From: a virus | DNA length: 38,934 nt | Virus record (IMG/VR): IMGVR_UViG_3300046361_000130 | Span: 1-38,934 of that record | Strand: one strand, 5' to 3' | Shown: positions 30,998 to 38,552 of the stretch, piece after piece | Numbering within the stretch: the stretch's first letter is position 1 | Layout of the letters: each line of letters begins with the position of its first letter | The notes under the pieces: generated by a model | Databases searched by the model: none | Seen by the model: the letters and a program-made list of their open reading frames with translations, nothing else | What the model was told of the DNA's origin: nothing | Translations under genes and position numbers: made by a program

Positions 30998-31236
30998 CGA
31001 CAATCAGTTTTAGTTTCACTAAGTTGTTTGCCACAATCAGCGCAAAAATCGGCTGTCTGTTCACAGTTAGTTGCGGTCCAAAAGGTTCTAGTTACTTTGT
31101 TTGTGTGAGCGCATTTGGCTGCTTTAATAAGCATTTGAATAAAGATGCAGAACATTGCGCCGGCAAATGCTCCGAAGAGAAAGAAGTAAAGCAAAGCCTG
31201 TTCTACATCTTTTTGAAATTGGCCTATATCTGTCAT
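30994..31236 (-). CDS. Small membrane protein with Cys-rich tail
   Basis: This 80-aa protein has a transmembrane helix at about residues 13-40 (EQALLYFFLFGAFAGAMFCIFIQMLI). A cytoplasmic or periplasmic tail carries KCAH and CEQTADFCADCG (58-69), with Cys pairs that could bind zinc. It overlaps neighbours by 4 bp on both sides. Membrane anchoring plus a zinc knuckle in an early operon suggests an interaction with a host envelope or signalling protein, but the function is unknown. Confidence 0.6.
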   Translation of the reverse strand: MTDIGQFQKDVEQALLYFFLFGAFAGAMFCIFIQMLIKAAKCAHTNKVTRTFWTATNCEQTADFCADCGKQLSETKTDCR

Positions 31237-31601
31237 CGTTTTTTGTTTTTAAAAGTCCATTCTACTATTCCTTCAAAGGCTACAATGACTTTAGAAACTT
31301 CGTCTGGTGTCATTTTCTTGAGTGCCTTGTTTACTGGTGATTTATCGGAGTGCAAAAAATCTGATAATCTCATGATGTCTGGAACTTCGCGTCCGTTCCA
31401 GTCTTTTGTCCATTGCGCTTGACGCATTAGTGACAAAATGGTTCTGTGCTGAGTGTTGTCTTTATCGAAAACACCCCAATTGGCTAACTTCTTTTTTGGA
31501 GCTGGTGGCGGTGTTGAACTTCTATCTAATGATTGATAGAAGTCAACCGCCGAACCTTCGCCTGTGTATGTAACAGGTTTTCTTTTAATTACTGTTGACA
31601 T
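31233..31601 (-). CDS. Early protein, possible GemA-like region
   Basis: This 122-aa protein has an N-terminal Pro-rich linker (about 28-42). The C-terminal helices have WTKDWNGREVPDIMRLSDFL (about 65-84), SPVNKALKKMTPDEVSKVIVAFEGIVEW. The second half has the look of the helical tail of Mu gp16/GemA-type regulators (tryptophan-rich start, then L-x-FL-SPVxKPL-KMT), but without the N-terminal part. It sits in the same early position as gemA in Mu. The call is tentative. Confidence 0.55.
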   Translation of the reverse strand: MSTVIKRKPVTYTGEGSAVDFYQSLDRSSTPPPAPKKKLANWGVFDKDNTQHRTILSLMRQAQWTKDWNGREVPDIMRLSDFLHSDKSPVNKALKKMTPDEVSKVIVAFEGIVEWTFKNKKR

Positions 31602-31846
31602 TATCCTTCTTTACTGATTTTTACAGGAAATTCACCTAAGACTTCTATAGACATTTGAACACCAAATAAAAAACCTTCTTTTAAATGTTCCGGTAGTTCA
31701 ACTTGGTCGCCATCTTTACCTTCAAATAAAATCTTAGATTCATTTTTATTTTCAAGAATAAAATTTAAGTTTTCAACTTTTTGCTCAAACCATTCTTTTA
31801 ATTGTAAAATCATTTCTACGTACTGTTCTTCTTTTTGTGTGCTCAT
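31601..31846 (-). CDS. Small acidic early protein
   Basis: This 81-aa protein starts at the ATG at 31846. A longer in-frame start would run back through the tRNA-like gene and is rejected. Residues about 5-35 are an acidic helix (EEQYVEMILQLKEWFEQKVENL). A strand region with ILFEGKDGDQVELPEHLKEG and a C-terminal helix follow. The stop overlaps the next start by 1 bp. No function recognised. Confidence 0.6.
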   Translation of the reverse strand: MSTQKEEQYVEMILQLKEWFEQKVENLNFILENKNESKILFEGKDGDQVELPEHLKEGFLFGVQMSIEVLGEFPVKISKEG

Positions 31847-31882
31847 TTTGTTGTTGTTTAAAAATTGATTATTCCCTTTTTT

Positions 31883-31904
31883 GGTAATATTTGCGATTAT
31901 TACC
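31883..31904. repeat. Short hairpin after the tRNA-like gene
   Basis: GGTAATA (31883-31889) and TATTACC (31898-31904) form a 7-bp stem with an 8-base loop between the tRNA-like gene and the 81-aa gene. It may help 3'-end processing of the tRNA-like RNA or act as a weak terminator. The remaining bases of the 31847-32038 gap are A/T-rich and show nothing else. Confidence 0.4.
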
Positions 31905-31921
31905 GAAATGTGTAATATTTG

Positions 31922-32008
31922 CTCCCGATACAGGATTCGAACCTGTGACCTTTCAACGTGTTTCCAAACCGTGATCGTTGAACGCTCTACCAACTGAGCT
32001 AATCGAGA
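31922..32008 (-). tRNA. tRNA-like gene with enlarged anticodon arm
   Basis: Read on the minus strand this is a near-perfect tRNA except in the anticodon arm. The acceptor TCTCGAT/ATCGGGA is 7 bp with one wobble, and discriminator G lies at 31922. Positions 8-9 are TA. The D-arm is GCTC-AGTTGGTA-GAGC. The variable loop is AGGTC. The T-arm is ACAGG-TTCGAAT-CCTGT. The anticodon arm has 31 bases instead of 17: a 7-bp stem TTCAACG/CGTTGAA closes a 17-base loop. TTTGGAA inside that loop would be a proper anticodon loop for UGG (Pro) only if further unpaired bases are accepted. CCA is not encoded. Amino acid identity is therefore open. It lies in the early operon between a DUF3164 gene and an 81-aa gene. 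Confidence 0.65.
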
Positions 32009-32038
32009 AACCTCCTAACTAACCTAACTTAGTAATGA

Positions 32039-32755
32039 TTATTTGTCGGAGTTTGAATCGCCACCAGTCGAAGTGATGCCAGAGCTCTCGTCTAATTTTA
32101 ATTCCGCACTTGAGAAGCTCAGTATTAAATTTTCCCATTTTCCTTCATCGTTTTTAATTTTGAATTCGTAACCGTAACCTTTGAAGTGGTTAGAAAAGGA
32201 TTCTTTGATTAATCTTAAACCTTCTTTCCATCTTAGATCATCATAACGAGCTTCGTGGCTGTATAACTCCATAACTTTTGAATATTCCAAATCACCTGCT
32301 TTGTTTTTCTCAATGAAAGTCATGAGAATTTCAAAGGTGTTGATATCACGTTTTTTGATGGTATCACTCAAAAAGTCTTTAATAAGTTCAACGGCTTTTG
32401 CAGAACGTTCGTCCCATGTTGGTTCTGTATCACGACGACGAATAATACGCATCGTTTTTTCTGTATTCTCAACTTGGAAGCCACCTTTGGAGTTGGTTCT
32501 TATTTTGCCATATTCTGCAAGCTTATTCCAAAGCTTATCCATTTCAATATGACAATATTGTTTAAACTCAGCCATTTCCTTGTGCATTACTTTAGCTGTA
32601 CGAATTACATTATCGACAATAGCGTCTCTGTTTTTTTCGTAATCTTCTTTCTCTTTTGCTAATTTTTTAGCCTGTTGGTCCTTGCTCTTTTTTAAGAGCT
32701 GTTCCAATTCTTCTGGTGTCAACTCGCTTGCTTTTTTTTCTAGTAAATCGCTCAT
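32039..32755 (-). CDS. DUF3164 early protein of Mu-like phages
   Basis: This 238-aa protein has a charged coiled-coil start (about 1-60), then MAEFKQYCHIEMDKLWNKLAEYG and KGGFQVENTEKTMRIIRRRD (about 90-109). A helical middle and a C-terminal WKEGLRLIKESFSNHF (about 176-191) follow. These are the landmarks of DUF3164, found in the early regions of Mu-like phages. The function is unknown; it may bind DNA or assist transposition. It starts 2 bp downstream of the previous gene. Confidence 0.8.
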   Translation of the reverse strand: MSDLLEKKASELTPEELEQLLKKSKDQQAKKLAKEKEDYEKNRDAIVDNVIRTAKVMHKEMAEFKQYCHIEMDKLWNKLAEYGKIRTNSKGGFQVENTEKTMRIIRRRDTEPTWDERSAKAVELIKDFLSDTIKKRDINTFEILMTFIEKNKAGDLEYSKVMELYSHEARYDDLRWKEGLRLIKESFSNHFKGYGYEFKIKNDEGKWENLILSFSSAELKLDESSGITSTGGDSNSDK

Positions 32756-32757
32756 TT

Positions 32758-32994
32758 TTATTTTAGTATTAAGATTATTTTATCTTGGTGACAGGCTAAC
32801 CTTCTAGCGTTCCATTCTGTAGGAAGTGTTTTGAAAGTTTCAGTAAACTCATTAAAAATTGCTAATGATGTTTCCTTCTGATTATTGAAGCCTTGTAATG
32901 ATATTTCACTTCTGTCTGAAGTAACTGTAATGTGTAGTGATCTGTTTACTACAACTATGGCTAAATTGTAACCATGGATTTTAATTTGTTTCAT
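32758..32994 (-). CDS. Small early protein
   Basis: This 78-aa protein starts at the ATG at 32994; an earlier in-frame start lies inside the upstream gene. The first 45 residues are beta-rich (IHGYNLAIVVVNRSLHITVT), followed by a helix (KETSLAIFNEFTETFKTL) and a final strand. No family recognised. Spacing of 2 bp on each side places it in the early operon. Confidence 0.6.
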   Translation of the reverse strand: MKQIKIHGYNLAIVVVNRSLHITVTSDRSEISLQGFNNQKETSLAIFNEFTETFKTLPTEWNARRLACHQDKIILILK

Positions 32995-32996
32995 TT

Positions 32997-33263
32997 TTAC
33001 TTTAGTATTTCGTCGTATGGAAACTCGTTTATGTGTGACCATTCGTACCGGTTAATTAATTCTTTTTGTTGTTGAAGCTTTGCTTCGATTTTATCTGAAA
33101 CCTTTCGGTGTGAAGCGTCTGAATAGTGAAACTTGTGTAATAGCGATGCTATTTCTTGATTGATCATTATTCGTTCGCCTGGCTTAAATGTTGTTTTTCC
33201 TCTGGTGAACTGAAGGCACAGGAACAGGAACTTACATCGTTCGTATATTTGAGCTTTATCCAT
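32997..33263 (-). CDS. Small helical early protein
   Basis: This 88-aa helical protein has KAQIYERCKFLFLCLQFTRG at the start and ASHRKVSDKIEAKLQQQKEL as a central coiled segment. Its ATG overlaps the stop of the 57-aa gene upstream. No motif is recognised. Position between the ATPase and DUF3164 genes suggests a helper of transposition or early host takeover. Confidence 0.6.
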   Translation of the reverse strand: MDKAQIYERCKFLFLCLQFTRGKTTFKPGERIMINQEIASLLHKFHYSDASHRKVSDKIEAKLQQQKELINRYEWSHINEFPYDEILK

Positions 33264-33429
33264 TGTTTTCTACTTGTTTTTTGGATTGTTCTTGTTTTAG
33301 TAGCTCTTCCAGTTGGCGTTTTTCATTTAAAATTTTCACATATTCCGAAACAAAAACTTCTTTGGCTAACCTAATGTCACATTGTGAAATTTGGTTTGTG
33401 ATTTCTAGGATCATGGCATCTTGAGACAT
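33256..33429 (-). CDS. 57-aa coiled-coil early protein
   Basis: A short gene between the 88-aa and 128-aa genes starts MSQDAMILEITNQISQCDIR and is nearly all helical, with a Leu-rich amphipathic second half (LNEKRQLEELLKQEQSKK). Its stop overlaps the next start (ATGGATAA, 8 bp), and it starts two bases after the previous stop. That exact packing supports it as real. Function unknown. Confidence 0.65.
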   Translation of the reverse strand: MSQDAMILEITNQISQCDIRLAKEVFVSEYVKILNEKRQLEELLKQEQSKKQVENNG

Positions 33430-33431
33430 GG

Positions 33432-33818
33432 TTAATTCTGATTAAAGATTTTTGTTTCTACTTTTATTCCATGAAGCGACATATATGATGCAGTTTTTGA
33501 TTTCTTTACCTCTTTTAATAATGCACTTGGACGTATATTGAATAAATGAAAGGTGATTTCGTTGTAGCTCTCACGTATTAGTTCACGTGACGCTTTTGGT
33601 GACGTAGCGCATTCTTGAACAAATTTTAATTCAAGTTTTGCGAGTTCTGTTAAGTACCAGGAATTAAGTTCCGGACTGCTGATTAGCTTTTGATATTCAA
33701 GTTGTGATGTAGTGAAGCTTTCACACCAACGAGACCACATACCGAAAAGCATCATTTCATAGTCTTGCGGTTCGTCAAGCAAGTCTAATCTTAAAAGTGA
33801 TTTAATTAGTTCTTTCAT
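33432..33818 (-). CDS. Helical early protein of unknown function
   Basis: This 128-aa protein has repeated Leu-rich helices (KELIKSLLRLDLL, WYLTELAKLELKFVQ) and a Tyr/Trp-rich middle (MLFGMWSRWCESFTTSQLEYQ). The C-terminus is basic and short. It follows the RecA-like ATPase by 18 bp. No family is recognised; it may be the ATPase partner. Confidence 0.6.
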   Translation of the reverse strand: MKELIKSLLRLDLLDEPQDYEMMLFGMWSRWCESFTTSQLEYQKLISSPELNSWYLTELAKLELKFVQECATSPKASRELIRESYNEITFHLFNIRPSALLKEVKKSKTASYMSLHGIKVETKIFNQN

Positions 33819-33836
33819 TGTTGTTGTTATTTGTTG

Positions 33837-34487
33837 TTATCCTTTTTGTAATAAAATCATTTGTCTGTCGTTGTAGCCCTGTTCCCAAATGATTCGATTA
33901 TTGTATGCTCTAAATCTATTTTTGCGAACTATGGCTTGAAAATCTTTTACTTGTATGCAGATGTCTGCATCGTAGTAAATGTCCTGTGCTACTTTACCAA
34001 TTGGTGTTTTACCTTCAGCCCCACTCATCCAAATGAATGTTGTGTCTTTATGTTGAGCAATGAAATCGAAGTAGGCTTGTGTCCTCATTCCTCTGAAAAA
34101 ATATTGAGCGGAATCGATTACTATAATTTTTGCTTGGCGTTTACGTGACAATCGGTTTGATAACTGTTCCAATGTTTCTTGATGGTAACTAAATTTTTCT
34201 TTCACGGTGTTCATATTGTTTTCTTTGAGTGCTAGCTTGAAAGACTGTTTCATCCCTTCCTCAAGTGTATTGTAATGAACCTTGTAACCATTTTGACAAA
34301 GCATTTTTACTATTTGGAGCGCGTAGGTTGTTTTACCATCACCCGATTCGCCATAAATAAACCAACTGCTATTTCCTAATTCTGGTTCGCCAAGATGTTC
34401 GCACCAATCGGTATCTTTTATAGTGATTGTTTTGAACTTTCTTTTATCGATGTCACCATACGCATAAGCTTTTGATGTCTTAGCCAT
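33837..34487 (-). CDS. RecA-like P-loop ATPase (Sak4-type candidate)
   Basis: This 216-aa protein carries Walker A FIYGESGDGKTTY (about residues 43-55) and Walker B KIIVIDSAQYF (about 120-130). WMSGAEGKTPIGKVAQD follows near 153-169. The layout and size match the compact RecA-like ATPases of phages, including Sak4-type single-strand annealing helpers. It is the second ATPase beside the MuB-like one. It may handle DNA ends or strand exchange during replication. The family call is provisional. Confidence 0.7.
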   Translation of the reverse strand: MAKTSKAYAYGDIDKRKFKTITIKDTDWCEHLGEPELGNSSWFIYGESGDGKTTYALQIVKMLCQNGYKVHYNTLEEGMKQSFKLALKENNMNTVKEKFSYHQETLEQLSNRLSRKRQAKIIVIDSAQYFFRGMRTQAYFDFIAQHKDTTFIWMSGAEGKTPIGKVAQDIYYDADICIQVKDFQAIVRKNRFRAYNNRIIWEQGYNDRQMILLQKG

Positions 34488-34490
34488 AGG

Positions 34491-35330
34491 TTACTCTTTT
34501 ACATTGTTTAAAAAATACTTTTGAACGTCCTTTTTTACTCTTCGCATATCGTCTTCACAATTCTCATATATTCTTAGAATCTCGTCATTGTCATCGATGC
34601 CATTTGCTTTGCATATTTGAGCGATATCATCTTTAGTAGCTGCTTTAAGTTTTAACCATTTTCGACCAATACGTGACCAACATTCGTGATAACCGCTTCT
34701 GTCATTATTAACACCTCTTTTGAAGCGTTTTTCTAGTGCAGGAGTTCCAGATAGTAAAAAACCACAGTTAGGTAAGTTGTTGAAAAAATCAATGAACAAA
34801 TCAAGCGATGCGTCTTTCAATTTATCTGTTTGATCAATAATCATGAAAGGAGCTTTTTTGGAGGATAAGTAATCAATAACTCTTTCGATTAAGTCTTCTG
34901 TAGTTCCAAAATCATCAAGTCCACAAGCAACGTTTAATGCTTTTGCAAAAGATTTTTGTTTCCAGAATGTCATGCACTCTATATAAATTACATTTTGGTT
35001 CTGCTTAGCGAAATATTTATAAACTTCGCTTTTACCCGCACCTGCTTTGTCAGAAACTCCAAAGGATAAACTTTGCTTTTGTGCTTGTTCAATGTGTTTT
35101 AAAATGTACTTGAAGTTAGCCGTTGGTGCTGTATTCCAGTTTAACTCTATGCGCAATTTTACTTGTACTTTTTGCCACATTTCGTCTGCAATTAACTCCC
35201 ATTTGTTGTTTATCATTTGGCTAATAGTAGCCGATGAAACACCTGCACGAATGGCTACTTTATTAGCTGAAGTAAGCGATATTAAGTACTTTACTTCATT
35301 TGTTATTTGTTGTTTTTGAGTTGTTGTCAT
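34491..35330 (-). CDS. MuB-like transposition ATPase
   Basis: This 279-aa protein has an N-terminal helix-turn-helix (residues about 20-44, SANKVAIRAGVSSATISQMI), as in MuB. An AAA ATPase core follows: Walker A GVSDKAGAGKSEVY (91-104), Walker B APFMIID (160-166), then a sensor-like GFLLSGTPALEKRF (190-203). MuB binds target DNA with ATP, captures it for the transposase and gives target immunity. It overlaps nothing but follows the transposase by about 23 bp, the Mu A-B order. The length is close to MuB (312 aa). Confidence 0.88.
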   Translation of the reverse strand: MTTTQKQQITNEVKYLISLTSANKVAIRAGVSSATISQMINNKWELIADEMWQKVQVKLRIELNWNTAPTANFKYILKHIEQAQKQSLSFGVSDKAGAGKSEVYKYFAKQNQNVIYIECMTFWKQKSFAKALNVACGLDDFGTTEDLIERVIDYLSSKKAPFMIIDQTDKLKDASLDLFIDFFNNLPNCGFLLSGTPALEKRFKRGVNNDRSGYHECWSRIGRKWLKLKAATKDDIAQICKANGIDDNDEILRIYENCEDDMRRVKKDVQKYFLNNVKE

Positions 35331-35353
35331 TACTATTTTAGGTTGTTAGGTTG

Positions 35354-37315
35354 TTAAAAATCGTATTCTTGAGATTCTAATTTTAAGCGCTCTTCTTTGG
35401 TTAGTGAGCGTTGCATTTTTATTTCAAGATCCTGTGTTTCCATTTCTCGCTGTGGTGTTATTCCTGTGCGTTGCATTAGTTCGGCGATCATTTGTTGGTC
35501 ACGTGAGAATTCTGCATCTTTCACGGCGTAATCTTTAGCCCATTGTGCTTTGTCACCTTCTTTCATTAACACCGGAACGTCTTGGTGTTTACGTTTTGGT
35601 TCTGCATTAGCCACGTGAACAATATTGTCGCTGTTATCTTTCATGCATAGCTGAACATAGCCGTCTAAAAATTCAGGATCATAGCGTACTATGAATTTGT
35701 TACCAATGTGTTTTCTTCTGAATTCTAAATCAATGTTTCCATTAGCGTCATAAACTTCAAATTGATAATCGTCGTTACCAACTGTCATATTTAATCCGTG
35801 TGCTTTGTAGGTAATAGGTTTTGTTTCATTAATCCACATTTTATCCATTATTTCCCAAATTGAAAGCTCTTCGCGCATTGGCATTTCGTGTTGGTAAACT
35901 TCATTTCTTGAAAGTCCAAATTTTGAATGCTTACCATCGTTCCATTTTTTAACCGCTAGTCGCCAAGCTGAGTTTAGTTGTGTAACCGTTAAAAGATTGT
36001 CTTTGTTTTCGATTATAAAATCTTCATTCATTCTGTTGTCATCACGTCTAACTTTTACGCTTTGACCATCAGAAAACCAAAACTTATTGATTACTTGCTG
36101 TTGTAGATTTTTAAATAGTAGTTCTGCAGGTCCGTGAGTTCTTTTTGCTCTGTTTGGGTGATGCGTTCCACCATCTGTTGCAACAATAGAACTGTACAAT
36201 TCTTGCATACGTGCCATCTTGTGACCTCCTTGATTATCATAAGTCAAGTAATAAGGTTTGCATCCGGCTTCATTAACTGCCATTTTGATAGCTTTGAAGT
36301 GTTCTATATGGTTTTCTGTAAAACCAAAGGACCATCCAAGTATTTTTTCGCTGTAAACATCAAACATGATGTCTATTTTCAAACTCGATGACATTTTACG
36401 AGTGCTTTCGTCATCAAAATGGATCCAGTCAAGTTTTGAACCATCAATAGCCCAATAGCAGTTTGGAAACCAATCGTCTTTTTGACGTGTAAGCGTGTAA
36501 CCAAACTTACGGTTCCAAGATTCCTTACCATGACGTGCAAGTGTCCAAATTCTTTCGTTTTCTGGTTTATAAAAAAAATTATAAACAGCAGCTTCAGTAA
36601 GTGTGTCCCAACCTTTCTCTTCGCGAATTTCGTTGTAACGAAACAACACCATTGGAATAGATAATTTTATAGGAAGACAATATTGAGCTAATAAGAAGTC
36701 TGCGATATCGCCTTTAATTTTTGTTGCATTAGATGTACCTTCTGATTTGTGGATAAAAATTTGGTAACCCTCTTTCAAGTAGGCATTATATTTACGTTGC
36801 AAAATTCTGGCATTGCCCGGAAGTGAATGCACCCATTTGTTATTGTCAATCGCATTAACTGCATCACTAATGTTTTGCCACACGTTGGTTTGTTTGCGTC
36901 CAAATATTTTAGTAAGAGCTGAACGATCTTTAAGTACTATTTGAATAGCATTTAAAACCATAGCGTTGGTTGCTTTCTCACGTTGTTGATCTTCACTCAA
37001 TGGTTTGCCATCTGGTTTGCGATGACTAGAGAAAAAAGAAATCGCTTCTTTATCTGGAAAGATGAAATTTTCAAGCTGATTACGAACAATGGTTTCTTTT
37101 GGTGCGCCAAGTTCTGCGATGCATCTATCTTTTATATGCTGAGGCAAATCGTAAAAAGATACATAAGGTTCATTACCCGGACCTCTTCCTTCTTTTGTGC
37201 GTATCAATTTACCGCGTTTGCACATTTGCTTATAATTATCATAAGAAGTGCAATTCCAAACATCGTAAATGAGTTTGGCAGGGATTGATAATATGTTATT
37301 TTGATATTGATACAT
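35354..37315 (-). CDS. DDE transposase, MuA-like
   Basis: This 653-aa protein cuts and joins phage ends for integration and replicative transposition. The N-terminal part (about 1-190) has DNA-binding helices. The RNase H-like core carries WAIDGSKLDW (288-297, Asp291), LTYDNQGGHK (357-366, Asp360) and HGPAELLFKNLQQQ (394-407, Glu398), the DDE triad. An all-beta domain follows and then a C-terminal basic coiled region (about 600-653) that would contact MuB and ClpX in Mu. Its length is almost identical to MuA (663 aa). It follows the Ner-like gene by 10 bp. Confidence 0.93.
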   Translation of the reverse strand: MYQYQNNILSIPAKLIYDVWNCTSYDNYKQMCKRGKLIRTKEGRGPGNEPYVSFYDLPQHIKDRCIAELGAPKETIVRNQLENFIFPDKEAISFFSSHRKPDGKPLSEDQQREKATNAMVLNAIQIVLKDRSALTKIFGRKQTNVWQNISDAVNAIDNNKWVHSLPGNARILQRKYNAYLKEGYQIFIHKSEGTSNATKIKGDIADFLLAQYCLPIKLSIPMVLFRYNEIREEKGWDTLTEAAVYNFFYKPENERIWTLARHGKESWNRKFGYTLTRQKDDWFPNCYWAIDGSKLDWIHFDDESTRKMSSSLKIDIMFDVYSEKILGWSFGFTENHIEHFKAIKMAVNEAGCKPYYLTYDNQGGHKMARMQELYSSIVATDGGTHHPNRAKRTHGPAELLFKNLQQQVINKFWFSDGQSVKVRRDDNRMNEDFIIENKDNLLTVTQLNSAWRLAVKKWNDGKHSKFGLSRNEVYQHEMPMREELSIWEIMDKMWINETKPITYKAHGLNMTVGNDDYQFEVYDANGNIDLEFRRKHIGNKFIVRYDPEFLDGYVQLCMKDNSDNIVHVANAEPKRKHQDVPVLMKEGDKAQWAKDYAVKDAEFSRDQQMIAELMQRTGITPQREMETQDLEIKMQRSLTKEERLKLESQEYDF

Positions 37316-37325
37316 AGTTCAAAAA

Positions 37326-37541
37326 TTATTGATCTTTGTTTTGTAAATTTTCAATCACGTTTTCACGAGCTTCAATTATTTTGCTCATTGCCTCAATAGC
37401 TTCTGGCTTTTCTCTATCAAATCTTTTACGAGCTGCATCCGGATTACACTTTAATGCTTTACCTAAAGTGGTCCAATCACCAACTTGCATTTTTTCTCTG
37501 ATTTCTTCGATTGTCAATGGTTTATTTTCGGCGTTTGTCAT
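37326..37541 (-). CDS. Ner-like early regulator
   Basis: This 71-aa first gene of the early operon begins about 33 bases after the predicted early transcription start. The central part (about 16-50, KMQVGDWTTLGKALKCNPDAARKRF) looks like a helix-turn-helix, followed by a charged helix. In Mu the equivalent gene ner turns down early transcription. The operators lie just upstream of it. Role by position and fold. Confidence 0.75.
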   Translation of the reverse strand: MTNAENKPLTIEEIREKMQVGDWTTLGKALKCNPDAARKRFDREKPEAIEAMSKIIEARENVIENLQNKDQ

Positions 37542-37566
37542 TTTTATTTATTTTATTATACCTTTG
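37534..37566 (+). promoter_or_regulatory. Promoter for the repressor gene
   Basis: TTTG (37534-37537), 21 bp, then TACCTTTG (37559-37566) matches the Bacteroidota promoter. The predicted start is near 37573, with a leader of about 95 bases. It faces the early promoter head-on, and both start points nearly coincide. Confidence 0.7.
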
Positions 37567-37580
37567 TCCTGTTGTACGTA

Positions 37581-37611
37581 CAAATATATACGCATTATTT
37601 CGTATTACAAA
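37581..37611 (-). promoter_or_regulatory. Early promoter for the transposase operon
   Basis: On the minus strand, TTTG (37611-37608), 19 bp, then TATATTTG (37588-37581) is an exact consensus. The start is near 37574, 33 bases before the Ner-like gene. Operator 1 lies inside the spacer and operator 2 just upstream, so a bound repressor would block polymerase. Confidence 0.8.
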
Positions 37612-37634
37612 ATATTTCACGCAATATTTCGTGA
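37589..37634. promoter_or_regulatory. Two repressor operators
   Basis: Operator 1 is TACG-8 bases-CGTA at 37589-37604. Operator 2 is TCACG-8 bases-CGTGA at 37617-37634. Their 14-bp cores are nearly identical (ACGCATTATTTCGT and ACGCAATATTTCGT), with centres 29 bp apart. Both are palindromes, as expected for a dimeric HTH repressor. A further TGTACGTACA palindrome occurs nearby at 37573-37582. Confidence 0.7.
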
Positions 37635-37666
37635 TTTATTTCAACATATTTTATAATATATTGATT

Positions 37667-38377
37667 ATGAACAATTTGGAGTTGCTAAAAATTAGAACAA
37701 AACTAGGAAAAACACAGGAAGAGTTTGCTCTTTTGGCTGGTGTTAGTCCACGTACTGTTCAAAATTGGGAGGCAGGAAAAGCAATTCCGAAGTCAAAACA
37801 CGCATTTTTGCGTGGTCTTTTAGAAAAAAATAATACTGAATATAGTAGTAATAATTCTACAACATTTAACGTTATAAATGAACCATCAGAAATTTACCAC
37901 AATACAAATGGTAATAAATTCATTGAACTAAAAAACGGTAAATTCAAAATTATTGTGAAAAAAGTACCTGTAAAAGCTTTCGGATCCTATTTGTCAGATT
38001 TTCAGAATGTAGAATTCATTGAAGATTTGGAAGAGGTTTCATTTACAGTTGATCACATCGGAAAAGGAAAATACATGTGCTTTGAGGTTGAAGGTGATTC
38101 TATGAATGGTGGAAACTTAAATGATAGTCCCGATGGTGCAGAACTTTTATGTCGTGAATTAGGAAAGCAGCACTGGAAAGATGGTTTTAGAGATTCTCTT
38201 TATGGTTGGGTAATAGTACACAAACAAACGGTCCTTTTTAAAGATATAATTTCTATGAATTTTGAAACTGGTGACATTATTTGCCATTCAAGAAGTGGAC
38301 TTCCTAATCATTCTGACTTTACAATAAACTTAAACGATGTTCACCAGATCCTCAAGGTAATTAAGAGAACATTTTAA
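37667..38377 (+). CDS. Phage repressor, XRE helix-turn-helix with S24 peptidase domain
   Basis: This 236-aa protein starts at the ATG at 37667; earlier in-frame codons lie inside the operator region. Residues about 5-40 (RTKLGKTQEEFALLAGVSPRT, then VQNWEAGKAIP) are a typical XRE HTH. The C-terminal part has the S24 fold: GDSM at 143-146 with Ser145, and a Lys candidate at 186 or 192 in VIVHKQTVLFKD. At the expected self-cleavage site the sequence is VKAFGSYL, not the usual Ala-Gly. Self-cleavage and SOS induction may therefore be altered. It keeps the prophage silent through the operators next to its own gene. Confidence 0.85.
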   Translation: MNNLELLKIRTKLGKTQEEFALLAGVSPRTVQNWEAGKAIPKSKHAFLRGLLEKNNTEYSSNNSTTFNVINEPSEIYHNTNGNKFIELKNGKFKIIVKKVPVKAFGSYLSDFQNVEFIEDLEEVSFTVDHIGKGKYMCFEVEGDSMNGGNLNDSPDGAELLCRELGKQHWKDGFRDSLYGWVIVHKQTVLFKDIISMNFETGDIICHSRSGLPNHSDFTINLNDVHQILKVIKRTF

Positions 38378-38552
38378 AAAAACCTAATAAAACAAATTCT
38401 ACTTTTATCATAACTTACTGATTTTCAGTATTTTTTTATGTTTATTATTGTTTTTTTTATGTCATTTTACTATTATTATAGATGTGTTTTTTATGTTTTT
38501 ACTATAATTTTTTGATTTATCACACAATTTAAAAATTTAAAATTTACTTTTT

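Noticed and set aside
31847-31993. N-terminal extension of the 81-aa early protein
   Set aside because: The extension is the translated tRNA-like gene and its flank; the ATG at 31846 fits the operon.
37511-37666. N-terminal extension of the repressor
   Set aside because: It would run through both promoters and operators and the added residues are hydrophobic with no HTH context.
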